The notes beneath the pieces are model-generated. The model had not been told where the DNA came from and ran no database searches. It saw only the letters and a list, made by a program, of their open reading frames with translations. From Mycobacteriales bacterium (GTDB lineage Bacteria; Actinomycetota; Actinomycetes; Mycobacteriales; SCTD01), in assembly GCA_030697205.1 (NCBI GenBank), contig JAUYQP010000047.1, positions 1 to 64,000 on the forward strand: a stretch of DNA of 64,000 nucleotides, written 5' to 3'. Position numbers and translations under genes: made by a program. Position 1 is the stretch's first letter; each line of letters starts with the position of its first letter. Shown here in pieces: positions 34,161 to 42,728 of the stretch.

Positions 34161-34296
34161 CGGGTGGTGTGGGTCCCCAGGGTCGGTCCGGACGGGCGCT
34201 GAACACGCACACGGTCGCCCCGGAGGTGCTCGGAGCGACCGGTCCCGAGGGTAGCCCGGGCGGCCGACGGCGACCTGCCGCGACACGCCCCCGAGG

Positions 34297-34320
34297 CCGT
34301 GACACACGGCTGTGACACGG
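34297..34320. promoter_or_regulatory. 24-bp palindrome upstream of the alpha/beta hydrolase
   Basis: CCGTGACACA, a CGGC centre, and TGTGACACGG form an inverted repeat with one mismatch per 10-bp arm. It lies 20 bp before the GTG at 34340. The size and symmetry suit a dimeric repressor operator (TetR/GntR-like), but no regulator gene is adjacent. Confidence 0.5.
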
Positions 34321-34339
34321 GAGTGGCAGGCTTCGCGCC

Positions 34340-35299
34340 GTGACGAAGGGGTTGCGGGTCCGGCGCGAGGTCAGGGTGGTCCACGGCCACCGACGGGCGT
34401 TCCTCCGGGCGGGGCGGGGGCCGGTGCTGCTGCTCGTGCACGGGATCGGCGACTCCAGCGAGACCTGGACCGACGTGATCGGCGAGCTGGCGCGCACCCA
34501 CACCGTGATCGCGCCCGACCTGCTCGGTCACGGCGCGTCGGACAAGCCGCGGGCCGACTACAGCGTCGGCGGCTTCGCCAACGGCCTGCGCGACCTGCTC
34601 GTCATCCTCGGCGTGGAGTCGGTGACCGTCGTCGGGCACAGCCTCGGCGGCGGGATCGCGATGCAGTTCGCCTACCAGTACCCCCAGCTCGTCGAGCGGC
34701 TGGTGCTGGTCGCGAGCGGTGGCCTCGGCGAGGAGGTCAACCCGCTGCTTCGCTGCGCGGCCCTTCCGGGCGCGTCGCTGGCGATCTCCGCCTCGGTGCT
34801 GCCGCCGGTCCGGCTGCCGGTGCTGGCGGCGTCCCGCCAGCTCGCCCGGCTGGGCGTCGTCGAGCGCTCCGACGTCGAGGAGGTCGCGACCGTGTGGGGT
34901 GCCCTGCGCGACCGCGACACCCGCCGCGCCTTCCTGCGCACACTGCGCTCGGTCGTCGACCTGCGCGGCCAGTCGATCACCAGCCGCGACCGGCTCTACC
35001 TCACCTCGGCGATCCCGACGCTGCTCGTGTGGGGCGAGCGCGACCCGATGCTGCCCGTGCGCCACGCCCGCGAGACCGCCGACGCCCTGCCGGGCGCGCA
35101 CCTCGAGGTCCTCGAGCGCGCCGGCCACCTGCCGCACCGGTCCGACCCTGACCGCTTCGTCCGCGCGGTCCGGGCCTTCGTCGACACCACCGAGCCGGCC
35201 CGCCACGACCCGACGGTGTGGCGGTCCCTGCTCTCAGGTGGCGACCCGTTCGAGCTGCACGCCGAGGTCGACGCCACCGTCGAGCTCCTCTCCGGCTGA
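34340..35299 (+). CDS. Alpha/beta-fold hydrolase
   Basis: 319 residues from GTG 34340. The oxyanion motif LVHGIGDSSETW, the nucleophile elbow GHSLGGG (Ser at about residue 104), the acid in LVWGERDPMLP and the catalytic His in AGHLPHRSDP give a full Ser-Asp-His triad in the expected order. A helical cap of about 60 residues lies between strands 6 and 7. There is no signal peptide, so the enzyme is cytosolic. The substrate is unknown; epoxide hydrolases, esterases and C-C hydrolases share these motifs. Confidence 0.88.
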   Translation: MTKGLRVRREVRVVHGHRRAFLRAGRGPVLLLVHGIGDSSETWTDVIGELARTHTVIAPDLLGHGASDKPRADYSVGGFANGLRDLLVILGVESVTVVGHSLGGGIAMQFAYQYPQLVERLVLVASGGLGEEVNPLLRCAALPGASLAISASVLPPVRLPVLAASRQLARLGVVERSDVEEVATVWGALRDRDTRRAFLRTLRSVVDLRGQSITSRDRLYLTSAIPTLLVWGERDPMLPVRHARETADALPGAHLEVLERAGHLPHRSDPDRFVRAVRAFVDTTEPARHDPTVWRSLLSGGDPFELHAEVDATVELLSG

Positions 35300-35316
35300 C
35301 CGCGCCGGGATCCGGG

Positions 35317-36888
35317 TCAGCAGACGGTGTCCCAGACCTTGCCGTTGGTGGGGTTGACGGTCGGGACGGTGTCGCGCACGACCCGGGGGGCGCGCAGCCG
35401 GTCGACCTTCGCCTGCACGGCCGCGGTCCGGGTGGGCAGGGGCGAGCTCTTGGTGTAGCGGGCCGGCGAGCTGTTGCCCTCGACCAGGGCGGCCTTCGCG
35501 ACCTGGGAAGCGTGCTTGCCGGTGTAGCGGAGCACGTAGAGCCCGAGGTCGATGTCGACGACGTAGATCAGCCCGTCCTGCACGACCGGGTAGCTCCACA
35601 TCGCGCCCGTGCGGCGCGACTCAGCGGGCATGCCGGTGAAGAACAGGCGGGTGTCGCGCATGGACGGCGCGTCCTTCGTGGCCTTGGGCACGAAGGCACC
35701 CGCCTCGACCGGCTTGTAGGGGTCCGTGACGTCCACAGCCCGCAGGCCCCCGGCGTACCACGTGAGCAGTGCGAGGTTCGGGAACGTCGTCTGGTTGTGG
35801 GCGGTGAAGGTGGCGTTGGCCCTCCTCGACCGGTCGCAGTCGTTCTCCGGGAGCTTGTACTCACCGGCGAGGACCGGAGCGGCCGGGTCGCTGAAGTCGC
35901 CCATCCGCAGGTGGCCGAAGGGGCAGCCCGTCCCGGCGTTGGCGTAGTCCTCCTGCACCATCACCGCGAACGGCCGGCCCGGCAGCGGGACGGTCCCGTG
36001 CACATTGGCGCCGTAGTCGAGCTTGTTCGGGCCGAGCGGCAGGATCACGGGCACCCCGGCGGGGTCGGCGACCCGCGAGGTGTCCGCGACGTAGGTGCCG
36101 TAGTCCCAGGTGCCGAGGTAGGCCCGGGTGCCATCGTCGTTGACGTAGATCGAGTGCGCGTAGCCGCTGCCGGACTCGGCGACCGCGGCGGCGTTGTCGA
36201 GCTGGTCGATGACGGTGTCGTAGGTCGTCAGCAGCTCGGGAGCTGTCGGGTCGGACAGGTCGAGGACCGTGACGTCGGGGGCGAACAGCGTGGTCGTGAC
36301 GTAGGCCAGGACCCGCCCGGGGGTCTTCGGGTCCTTCCAGATGAAGAACTCGTGGGGGGTGCGGACGCCGAAGTCGTAGGCGGCCAGCAGCTTCGGGGCG
36401 CGGCAGTCGGCCTTGATGTCGAAGACCTGCAGCTGGTTGAACCCGCCGTTGGCGCCGTTGCCGATCGCGTTGCTGAAGGCCAGGACGTAGAGGACCCCGA
36501 GCGCGGCATCGGCGCGCAGCTCGCGCTGGGTGACGCTCGCCTTCGGCGGGATCGTCCCGACGCGGGTCGGCTTGGCGGGGTTCTTGACGTCGACGATCGC
36601 GATGCCGCCGCCGGGGCGGTTGACGGTCGCGCGGTCCCCGACGTAGGCGCAGCGGCCCGCGACCGCGACGGGTGAGTTCATCCCGCGGTTGCCGAGGTCG
36701 GTGTGGCCGACCTGCTGGAAGCCCTTGGAGGTGCCGGGCACCGACGGGCTGCCGACGGTCGTCACGGGCGTCGGGGCGGCACCGGCGGGCACGGTCGACA
36801 CGACCAGACCCGCGAGGGCGGACGCCAGGGCGATGCGCAGGACAGGGCGGCGGTTCACGGCAGCTCCGGATCTCATCGGTTGACTCAC
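35317..36888 (-). CDS. Secreted beta-propeller-like protein with LVIVD-type repeats
   Basis: 523 residues. A signal peptide (RRPVLRIALASALAGLVV and cleavage near PAGA-AP) directs export. The mature part has repeated blocks such as GIAIVDVKNPAKPTRVG, VTVLDLSDPTAPELL and LRAVDVTDPYKPVEAG. These are the V(D)(L/V)xxPxxP repeats of LVIVD-type proteins that build a beta-propeller. Four or more copies are visible. Such proteins are surface or periplasmic and probably bind other proteins or carbohydrates; no catalytic residues are recognisable. The C-terminus ends in Cys (VWDTVC). It is a monocistronic gene convergent with the hydrolase. Confidence 0.82.
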   Translation of the reverse strand: MSQPMRSGAAVNRRPVLRIALASALAGLVVSTVPAGAAPTPVTTVGSPSVPGTSKGFQQVGHTDLGNRGMNSPVAVAGRCAYVGDRATVNRPGGGIAIVDVKNPAKPTRVGTIPPKASVTQRELRADAALGVLYVLAFSNAIGNGANGGFNQLQVFDIKADCRAPKLLAAYDFGVRTPHEFFIWKDPKTPGRVLAYVTTTLFAPDVTVLDLSDPTAPELLTTYDTVIDQLDNAAAVAESGSGYAHSIYVNDDGTRAYLGTWDYGTYVADTSRVADPAGVPVILPLGPNKLDYGANVHGTVPLPGRPFAVMVQEDYANAGTGCPFGHLRMGDFSDPAAPVLAGEYKLPENDCDRSRRANATFTAHNQTTFPNLALLTWYAGGLRAVDVTDPYKPVEAGAFVPKATKDAPSMRDTRLFFTGMPAESRRTGAMWSYPVVQDGLIYVVDIDLGLYVLRYTGKHASQVAKAALVEGNSSPARYTKSSPLPTRTAAVQAKVDRLRAPRVVRDTVPTVNPTNGKVWDTVC

Positions 36889-36901
36889 CGGTTCGCCGCT
36901 C

Positions 36902-37726
36902 TCAGCCCGATTCCTCCCGCGGCTCGGTCACGAAGTCGATGAGCCGCTCGACGCTCTGCAGCAGCGGGACCTCCAGGTCGGTCCAGCCGTCGACCGCTGC
37001 CAGCACCCGCTTCCACCCCTCCCACGGCTCTCCCCACCCGAGCGCCGCGCAGACGCCCTCCTTCCAGGGGGTGCCGCGCGGGATCTCGGGCCACGCCGTG
37101 ATGCCGAGCCGGGCAGGCTTCACGGCCTGCCACACGTCGACGTAGGGGTGACCGGTCACGAGCACCTGCGGGTGGGTGACCTCCGCGACGACCCGCGACT
37201 CCTTCGACCCGGCGACGAGGTGGTCGACGAGCACGCCGAGCCGCCGGTCGCGGGTCGGGGCGAAGGCCCGCACCTCGGCCGCGAGGTCGTCGACTCCGTC
37301 GAGCGCCTCGACGACCACGCCCTCGACGCGCAGGTCGTCGCCCCACACCCGCTCGACGAGCTCCGCGTCGTGGCGGCCCTCGACCCAGATCCGGCTGCCG
37401 GCCGCGACCCGCGCCCGCTGACCGACGACGGCGACAGACCCAGAGGCAGTACGCCGGGGGCCGGCGGGCGTCACCGCCCGCGGGCGCTCCAGCGTGACGG
37501 CGACCCCGTCGAGGAGGAACCCGCCGGGCTCGAACGGGAAGACGCGGACCTTGCCGTGCCGGTCCTCCAGGGACACCCGCTCCTTGTCGCAGTCGACGAC
37601 CGCGCCGCAGAAGCCGGTGCTGCGCTCCTCGACGACCAGGCCGCGCTCGGCGCCCACCACCTCGGGGGCCCGCCGCACCGGGCGGCCTGCGGCCAGGACG
37701 TCGTCGGCGTACTCCCTGCTCCTCAC
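36902..37726 (-). CDS. DUF3097 family protein
   Basis: 274 residues from a GTG at 37726. It carries the DUF3097 features: the Trp/Gly/Pro-rich GTPWKEGVCAALGWGEPWEGWKR-type block (residues about 220-245), IWVEGRHDAELVERVWGDDL and HPYVDVWQAVKPARLG. This is an actinobacterium-specific cytosolic family of unknown function, with a TOPRIM-like EGxxD..L pattern in WVEGRHDAEL that may bind nucleic acid or metal. It diverges from the gene at 37791 across 64 bp. Confidence 0.85.
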   Translation of the reverse strand: MRSREYADDVLAAGRPVRRAPEVVGAERGLVVEERSTGFCGAVVDCDKERVSLEDRHGKVRVFPFEPGGFLLDGVAVTLERPRAVTPAGPRRTASGSVAVVGQRARVAAGSRIWVEGRHDAELVERVWGDDLRVEGVVVEALDGVDDLAAEVRAFAPTRDRRLGVLVDHLVAGSKESRVVAEVTHPQVLVTGHPYVDVWQAVKPARLGITAWPEIPRGTPWKEGVCAALGWGEPWEGWKRVLAAVDGWTDLEVPLLQSVERLIDFVTEPREESG

Positions 37727-37790
37727 CTCTGTGACGCTAGGCGCGACCCCGCTCCGGGCCGGGGAGCGACACGACCTACCGTGGCTCACC

Positions 37791-38570
37791 GTGTCGACGT
37801 CGAGCCCCCGCAGCGCGCTGCTCGCCGCGTGGGGTTGCGCGTGGCTCTCCGGCGAGGCGTCGCTGCCGGAGCTGGTCGAGCGGGTCACCGTGGCCGACGA
37901 CGAGCACCGGGTCGTGGGGCTCGCGGTCGACGACGTGCCGCTCGAGTCCGCGGTCGGGCGGCTGCGCGCGGACGGCGTCACGCGGCTGCGGGTCGTGCTG
38001 CCTGCTCCCGGTGACGTGTCGTCGCTGCCCGGGCCGGGTCCCTTCAGCAGCGCGGCCCTGGTGGCGTCGGAGGGGGTGCTGGCCCTGCGGGCCGACGGCA
38101 CCGGCCGCGGGCTGGTGCCGACGGTGACGGCCCACGGGTCGGAGTTCGACGGGACGGTGACGACGGTCGTGTGGCAGGCGTTCGCGCTGGACGCGCCGGT
38201 GCCGGACCGCGGGCCGTGGCTGCACGACGCGGAGCACGACCTGCGTCGCGGCGTCGTCGAGGCGGCGACCGCCCTGCGCGACCTCGACGTGGCCCGCTGG
38301 CGCCCCGAGGTCGCCGACGCGCTGACCGACCTGCGGCGGGACGCGCGGCGCGGCCTCGACGACGAGCTGCCCGGCAGCTTCCCGCCGCGGGCGCGCCAGC
38401 TGCTGGCCCAGGCCCGCCAGCTCGGCGGGGTGCTCTCGCTCGCGGCCGAGGACCACGGCGGCGCCGTCGACACCCACGAGACCGCGGTCCGCGAGCGCGC
38501 GCTGCGCGAGCTCGGCGTCCTGGTGCGTCGGGCCCGCCTCGCGGCCTACAACTCCTGGGGGGCCGCATGA
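37791..38570 (+). CDS. Hypothetical protein coupled to serB
   Basis: 259 residues, probably starting with GTG 37791; a GTG at 37731 in the same frame is the alternative and neither has a ribosome binding site. It opens with RSALLAAWGCAWLSGEASL. The central part is acidic (HDAEHDLRRGVVEAATALRD) and the C-terminus is a long Arg/Ala/Leu helix. There is no motif I recognise and no membrane segment. Its stop TGA overlaps the ATG of serB by four bases, so the two proteins are made together, which suggests a link to serine metabolism. Confidence 0.7.
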   Translation: MSTSSPRSALLAAWGCAWLSGEASLPELVERVTVADDEHRVVGLAVDDVPLESAVGRLRADGVTRLRVVLPAPGDVSSLPGPGPFSSAALVASEGVLALRADGTGRGLVPTVTAHGSEFDGTVTTVVWQAFALDAPVPDRGPWLHDAEHDLRRGVVEAATALRDLDVARWRPEVADALTDLRRDARRGLDDELPGSFPPRARQLLAQARQLGGVLSLAAEDHGGAVDTHETAVRERALRELGVLVRRARLAAYNSWGAA

Positions 38571-39730
38571 CGAGACTGCTCGCGACGGTGACGGGCCGGG
38601 ACCACCCGGGCGTCACCGCCGCGCTGATGGACGCGCTGACCTCGGTGTCCGCGACCGTGGAGGACGTCGAGCAGGTCGTCGTGCACGGCCGGCTGCTGCT
38701 CGGGATCGCCGTCGCCCCGGACTCCCTCGCGGTGCGCGACGCCCTGACCGCTGCGGCTCGGGCGCTCTCCGTCGACGTCGACCTGCAACCGCTCGCTGAC
38801 GACGGCGCGGGCGGCTCGGTGGTGCGCCACCACGTCACCGTCCTCGGTGCTCCCCTGCTGCCCGCCGCCCTGGCCGCCGTGACCCGCCGGATCGCCTCCT
38901 GCGGCGCCAACATCGAGCGGGTCGTGCAGCTGTCGCGCTACCCCGCGACCGCCTACGAGCTGCTCGTGTCCGGGGGCAGCGGCCTGCAGGCAGAGCTCGC
39001 CGCCGAGGCGGTGGCGCAGTCGGTCGACGTCGCCGTCGAACGGGCCTCGCTCTACCGCCGCGCCCGACGGCTGGTCGTGATGGACGTTGACTCGACCCTG
39101 GTGCAGGGCGAGGTCATCGAGATGCTCGCCGCCGAAGCCGGCTGCGAGGCGGAGGTCGCAGCGGTGACGTCAGCCGCGATGGCGGGCGAGCTCGACTTCG
39201 AGGAGTCGCTGCGGGCCCGGGTCGCGCTGCTCGAGGGCCTCCCCGTCGAGGCCGTCGACCGGGTGCGCGCCGCGGTCGAGCTGACCCCGGGAGCCCGCAC
39301 CTTGGTCCGGACCCTCAAACGCCTCGGCTACGCCGTGGGCGTCGTGTCGGGCGGCTTCACCGCGGTGACCGACGACCTCGCTGCGTCGCTGGGTCTCGAC
39401 CACGCCCGCGCCAACGTCCTGGAAGTCGTCGACGGCCGGCTCACCGGTCGGGTCGTCGGCGCTGTCGTCGACCGGGCCGCGAAGGCCACCGCGCTGAGGG
39501 AGTTCGCCGCGCTGGAGGGCCTGACGATGGCGCAGACCGTGGCGATCGGTGACGGCGCCAACGACCTCGACATGCTCGACGCCGCCGGACTCGGGATCGC
39601 CTTCAACGCCAAGCCGGTCGTCCGCGAGGCGGCCGACACGGGCATCTCGGTGCCCTGGCTCGACACCGTGCTCTACCTGCTCGGCATCACCCGCGACGAG
39701 GTCGAGGCGGCCGACGCGCAGGATGGGTAG
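38567..39730 (+). CDS. serB: Phosphoserine phosphatase with tandem ACT domains
   Basis: 387 residues. Two N-terminal ACT domains (about 1-80, TGRDHPGVTAALMDAL; about 88-165, VTVLGAPLLPAALAAV) precede a HAD phosphatase domain. The nucleophile motif is MDVDSTL (Asp at about 168), motif II is VSGGFTAV and motif IV is AIGDGANDLDML. It hydrolyses O-phospho-L-serine to serine, the last step of serine synthesis, in the cytosol. The ACT domains suggest feedback by an amino acid, as in mycobacterial SerB2. Translation is coupled to the upstream gene by ATGA. Confidence 0.94.
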   Translation: MTRLLATVTGRDHPGVTAALMDALTSVSATVEDVEQVVVHGRLLLGIAVAPDSLAVRDALTAAARALSVDVDLQPLADDGAGGSVVRHHVTVLGAPLLPAALAAVTRRIASCGANIERVVQLSRYPATAYELLVSGGSGLQAELAAEAVAQSVDVAVERASLYRRARRLVVMDVDSTLVQGEVIEMLAAEAGCEAEVAAVTSAAMAGELDFEESLRARVALLEGLPVEAVDRVRAAVELTPGARTLVRTLKRLGYAVGVVSGGFTAVTDDLAASLGLDHARANVLEVVDGRLTGRVVGAVVDRAAKATALREFAALEGLTMAQTVAIGDGANDLDMLDAAGLGIAFNAKPVVREAADTGISVPWLDTVLYLLGITRDEVEAADAQDG

Positions 39731-39865
39731 GCCCGCTGCCTCACCCACGCGACACACGCGGGTCTCGTGAGACAGGCGAGCGCGAGGCCCGGACGCGCTG
39801 CTTCGGACCTGCGCCCGAGACTGCGTGCCACGTCGTCCTGGCGCACCGCCCGGAGAGGCGTCATT

Positions 39866-40555
39866 GTGGCTCCTGCATCGCACGAATCCGACCTGTTTGC
39901 CTCAGGAGTGCCAGTGCCGTCCTCATACGTCCCCACGCAGCTCGTCGCGACCGTGAGCGAGGTCGAGGCAATCCTCGGCGAGCAGTTCGAGAACCAGGTC
40001 GAGAAGGTCATCGACCACATCGACGAGCACTGCAGGGCCTGGATCGAGCGCAGCCCCTTCGTCGTGATCTCGAGCTCGTCGGCAGCGGGCGCGGTGGACG
40101 TCGCCCCCAGGGGCGACCCTGCCGGTTTCGTGCGCGTCCTGGATCCGAAGACCCTTGCCGTGCCGGATCGTCCAGGCAACCGCAGGGGTGACACCTTCCG
40201 CAACGTCCTGGAGAACCCCCATGTCGGCCTGATGTTCGTCGTCCCCAAGCGCCGCGAGGTGGTGCGCGTGTCCGGCACGGCACAGATCGTCAGGGACGAG
40301 CCGCTGCTGAGGTCCATGGCCGTGCACGACAAGGTGCCGACGTTGGCGCTCCTGATCCGCGTCGAGGAGGCGATGTTCCACTGCGGCAAGGCGATGATCC
40401 GGTCGCACATGTGGGAACCGGAGCTGTGGGGCCCGATCGAGGGCTTGCCGACCTACGGGCGAGCCCTTGTCGACCATGGGGCACTGACGACCTCGGTGGC
40501 CGACATGGAGTGGATGACCGACGTCAACGAGCAGTACCGGCTCTACGACGACTGA
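39866..40555 (+). CDS. FMN-binding PPOX-type flavoprotein
   Basis: 229 residues from GTG 39866, with CGGAGAGG about eight bases upstream. The fold is a pyridoxamine-5'-phosphate-oxidase-like split barrel: ERSPFVVISSSSAAGAVDV, RRGDTFRNVLENPHVGLMFVV and EVVRVSGTAQIVRDEPLL are the expected strands and FMN phosphate-binding segments. The RGDPAGFVRVLD region is typical of the MSMEG_1061-type subgroup. The reaction is unknown, probably flavin- or F420-dependent reduction. It stands alone after serB. Confidence 0.82.
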   Translation: MAPASHESDLFASGVPVPSSYVPTQLVATVSEVEAILGEQFENQVEKVIDHIDEHCRAWIERSPFVVISSSSAAGAVDVAPRGDPAGFVRVLDPKTLAVPDRPGNRRGDTFRNVLENPHVGLMFVVPKRREVVRVSGTAQIVRDEPLLRSMAVHDKVPTLALLIRVEEAMFHCGKAMIRSHMWEPELWGPIEGLPTYGRALVDHGALTTSVADMEWMTDVNEQYRLYDD

Positions 40556-40600
40556 GCCGTCAGGAGGTCGTGACGGCGCGCGACCTCGCGACCTCGGGGG

Positions 40601-40887
40601 TCAGGCCCGCGTGGGCAGCGGTGGCGCGGGTGGGGCCTCGGCGATGCCGCAGGCCAGGAAGCCGTGGGTGCCGCGCGGCTTGGGGGCGAGCGCCGTCGAC
40701 GTGTACTGCGCCCAGATGTCGGCGTCGAGCAGCCGGTCGCCCCAGACGCGGTTGAGGTCCGCCGGGCCGAGGGTGTTGGCGGTGTTGCCGGAGACGGGCG
40801 TCAGGGCCTGGGTGTCGACCCAGCCCGACAGCGACGCGGCGGCCGCGAACTGGCCGGGGAAGCGCTCGTCCGGGTTCGTCGGCCCCG
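40601..40887 (-). pseudogene. C-terminal fragment of an alpha/beta hydrolase or esterase
   Basis: The minus frame reads NPDERFPGQFAAAASLSGWV, then a segment containing DLNRVWGDRLLDADIW, and ends in PPLPTRA. The FPGQFAAAASLSGW segment is typical of the strand-helix after the nucleophile in antigen-85/esterase-D-like hydrolases. There is no start codon with a ribosome binding site, the nucleophile motif is missing, and the 5' end merges with the 3' end of the ferrochelatase gene in another frame. It is best read as the tail of a deleted gene; a functional small ORF is less likely. Confidence 0.4.
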
Positions 40888-41967
40888 TCAGGCAGGCCGC
40901 CTGGCGGCGGGACGGACGGGCGCGGGGCAGCAGCGGGCCGGGCACCGGTCGTGGGTCGCGGGCGCGCCGTGGTCGGGCAGCTCGGGACCGGCGAGCCGCT
41001 CCACGACCAGGTCGCGCAGCATCGAGACGAACGCCGGCGAGGTCCCGACGGTCGGGGCACGGCGCAGCTCGAGGCCGAGCCCGGCGGCGGTCTCGCGGGC
41101 CTGCAGGTCGAGGTCGTAGAGCACCTCGACGTGGTCGGAGGTGAAGCCCACCGGCACGAGCACGACCTCGCGGACCCCCTCGGCCGCCAGCGCCACGAGG
41201 TGGTCGTTGACGTCGGGCTCCAGCCACGGCACCGACGCAGGCCCCGAGCGCGACTGGAAGACGAGGTCCCACTCCAGCCCGACCCGCTCCCCGACGGTCG
41301 CGGCGGCGTGCCGCAGCGCGGTGACGTAGCCGTCGCCGTCCGGCCCCGAGGACGCGGCGACCGACAGCGGGATCGAGTGGGCCGTGAAGACCAGCCGCGG
41401 CGCGGGCAGCCCGGCCAGCTGCGTCCGCACCCCCTCTGTGAGCGGCCCGAGGAAGCCCTCCTCGGCGTAGTAGTGCCGCAGCTTGGTCACGAGCGGTCCC
41501 TCGCCGGCCCGGGCGCGCCAGACGTCCTCGCGGTACTGACGACACCCGGAGTACGACGGGAAGGCGCTCGTCACGACGGCGAGCGCGTGACGCCGGCCAT
41601 CGGCCCGCATCGTCGAGAGCGTGTCGGTGAGGAAGGGATGCCAGTTGCGGTTGCCCCAGTAGACGGGCAGGTCGGGCCCGCGGGCGGCCAGCTCCGACTC
41701 GAGCGCCGCGACGAGCGCCCGGGCCTGGGCATTGATCGGCGACACGCCCCCGAAGTCCTCGAGGTAGTGGCGCGAGACCTCCTCCAGCCGCTCGGGCGGG
41801 ATCCCGCGCCCGCGGGTGACGTTCTGCATGAACGGAAGGACGTCGTCGGGACCCTCCGGCCCGCCGAAGGACACGACGAGCAGCGCGTCCACCGGAGGCG
41901 GGTCGGGCGGCACGGTGTCGATCCCGGCGTACGGCTGGTCGGCGCTCTGCTCTCGGGTCTGCTCCAT
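40888..41967 (-). CDS. hemH: Ferrochelatase (coproporphyrin/protoporphyrin)
   Basis: 359 residues from the ATG at 41967, with GGGGAGG nine bases upstream; an ATG three codons earlier overlaps the ribosome binding site and is less likely. VVSFGGPEGPDDVLPFMQNV, YWGNRNWHPFLTDTL, LVFTAHSIPLSVA (catalytic His), YDLDLQARE and FVSMLRDLVVERL are ferrochelatase hallmarks. The C-terminal HDRCPARCCPAP has the Cys cluster that in actinobacterial enzymes binds a [2Fe-2S] centre. It inserts ferrous iron into coproporphyrin III or protoporphyrin IX for heme synthesis. In actinobacteria the coproporphyrin route is usual (name cpfC). Confidence 0.93.
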   Translation of the reverse strand: MEQTREQSADQPYAGIDTVPPDPPPVDALLVVSFGGPEGPDDVLPFMQNVTRGRGIPPERLEEVSRHYLEDFGGVSPINAQARALVAALESELAARGPDLPVYWGNRNWHPFLTDTLSTMRADGRRHALAVVTSAFPSYSGCRQYREDVWRARAGEGPLVTKLRHYYAEEGFLGPLTEGVRTQLAGLPAPRLVFTAHSIPLSVAASSGPDGDGYVTALRHAAATVGERVGLEWDLVFQSRSGPASVPWLEPDVNDHLVALAAEGVREVVLVPVGFTSDHVEVLYDLDLQARETAAGLGLELRRAPTVGTSPAFVSMLRDLVVERLAGPELPDHGAPATHDRCPARCCPAPVRPAARRPA

Positions 41968-42020
41968 CGCGACCATCCTCCCCTGTGCGCGACCGGGCGC
42001 GCACGTCGTAGCGTCGTCGC

Positions 42021-42728
42021 GTGCCCGGACCCCTCGCTCTCGTCGGCAGCGGTGAGTACCTCGAGGTGATGCTCGACGTCGAGCGCGCCCTGCTCGCCGG
42101 CCGGCCACCCGTCTACGTGCAGGTCCCGACGGCCGCGGCACCGGAGGGCGAGGCGTCGCTGCAGCGCTGGGTGGAGCTCGGCCGCACCCAGGCCGCGCGG
42201 CTCGGGGTCGAGGCCCGCCCGCTCGTCGCGCGCGACCGGGCCGAGGCCGACGACGCGGCGCTCGCCGCGCAGGTCGAGGGCGCCGGTCTGGTCTACCTCT
42301 CGGGCGGCAACCCGCCGTTCCTCGCCGACACCCTGCGCGGCACCGCGCTGTGGGCGGCGGTCGAGGCGGCCTGGCGCGGCGGTGCGGCGCTGGGCGGCTG
42401 CAGCGCCGGCGCGATCGCGCTCACCGGCTGGGTCCCCCACATCCGCCACCCGCTCAACCCCTCCCGCGAGGGCCTCGGGCTGGTGCCGCAGCTGCGGGTG
42501 ATCCCGCACTTCGACCGCTTCCTCGGCTGGATGCCCGACCTGGTCGACCGCTTCCTGCTGCGGGCGCCCGAGGGCACCGCGGTGCTCGGCATCGACGAGG
42601 ACACCGCGCTGGTCTGGGACGACGGGGTCTGGACCGCACGCGGACGCCAGGCGGTCTGGCTCATCAGCCGCGACGGGCGCGAGCCCTTCCGCGAGGGCGA
42701 CGTCCTGGACCTCCCGGCGCCGGGGTGA
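42021..42728 (+). CDS. S51-like peptidase (class I glutamine-amidotransferase fold)
   Basis: 235 residues from GTG 42021. GAGLVYLSGGNPPFLADTL and the nucleophile elbow GGCSAGAIALTG put the catalytic Ser at about residue 128, as in cyanophycinase and aspartyl dipeptidase PepE. GLGLVPQLRVIPHFDRFL and GIDEDTALV are further S51 features. It is shorter than the cyanophycinase at 20240. The substrate is unknown; Asp-containing dipeptides, including beta-Asp-Arg, are candidates. It is the first gene of a three-gene operon; its stop overlaps the GTG of the amidase gene. It is divergent from hemH by 53 bp. Confidence 0.85.
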   Translation: MPGPLALVGSGEYLEVMLDVERALLAGRPPVYVQVPTAAAPEGEASLQRWVELGRTQAARLGVEARPLVARDRAEADDAALAAQVEGAGLVYLSGGNPPFLADTLRGTALWAAVEAAWRGGAALGGCSAGAIALTGWVPHIRHPLNPSREGLGLVPQLRVIPHFDRFLGWMPDLVDRFLLRAPEGTAVLGIDEDTALVWDDGVWTARGRQAVWLISRDGREPFREGDVLDLPAPG

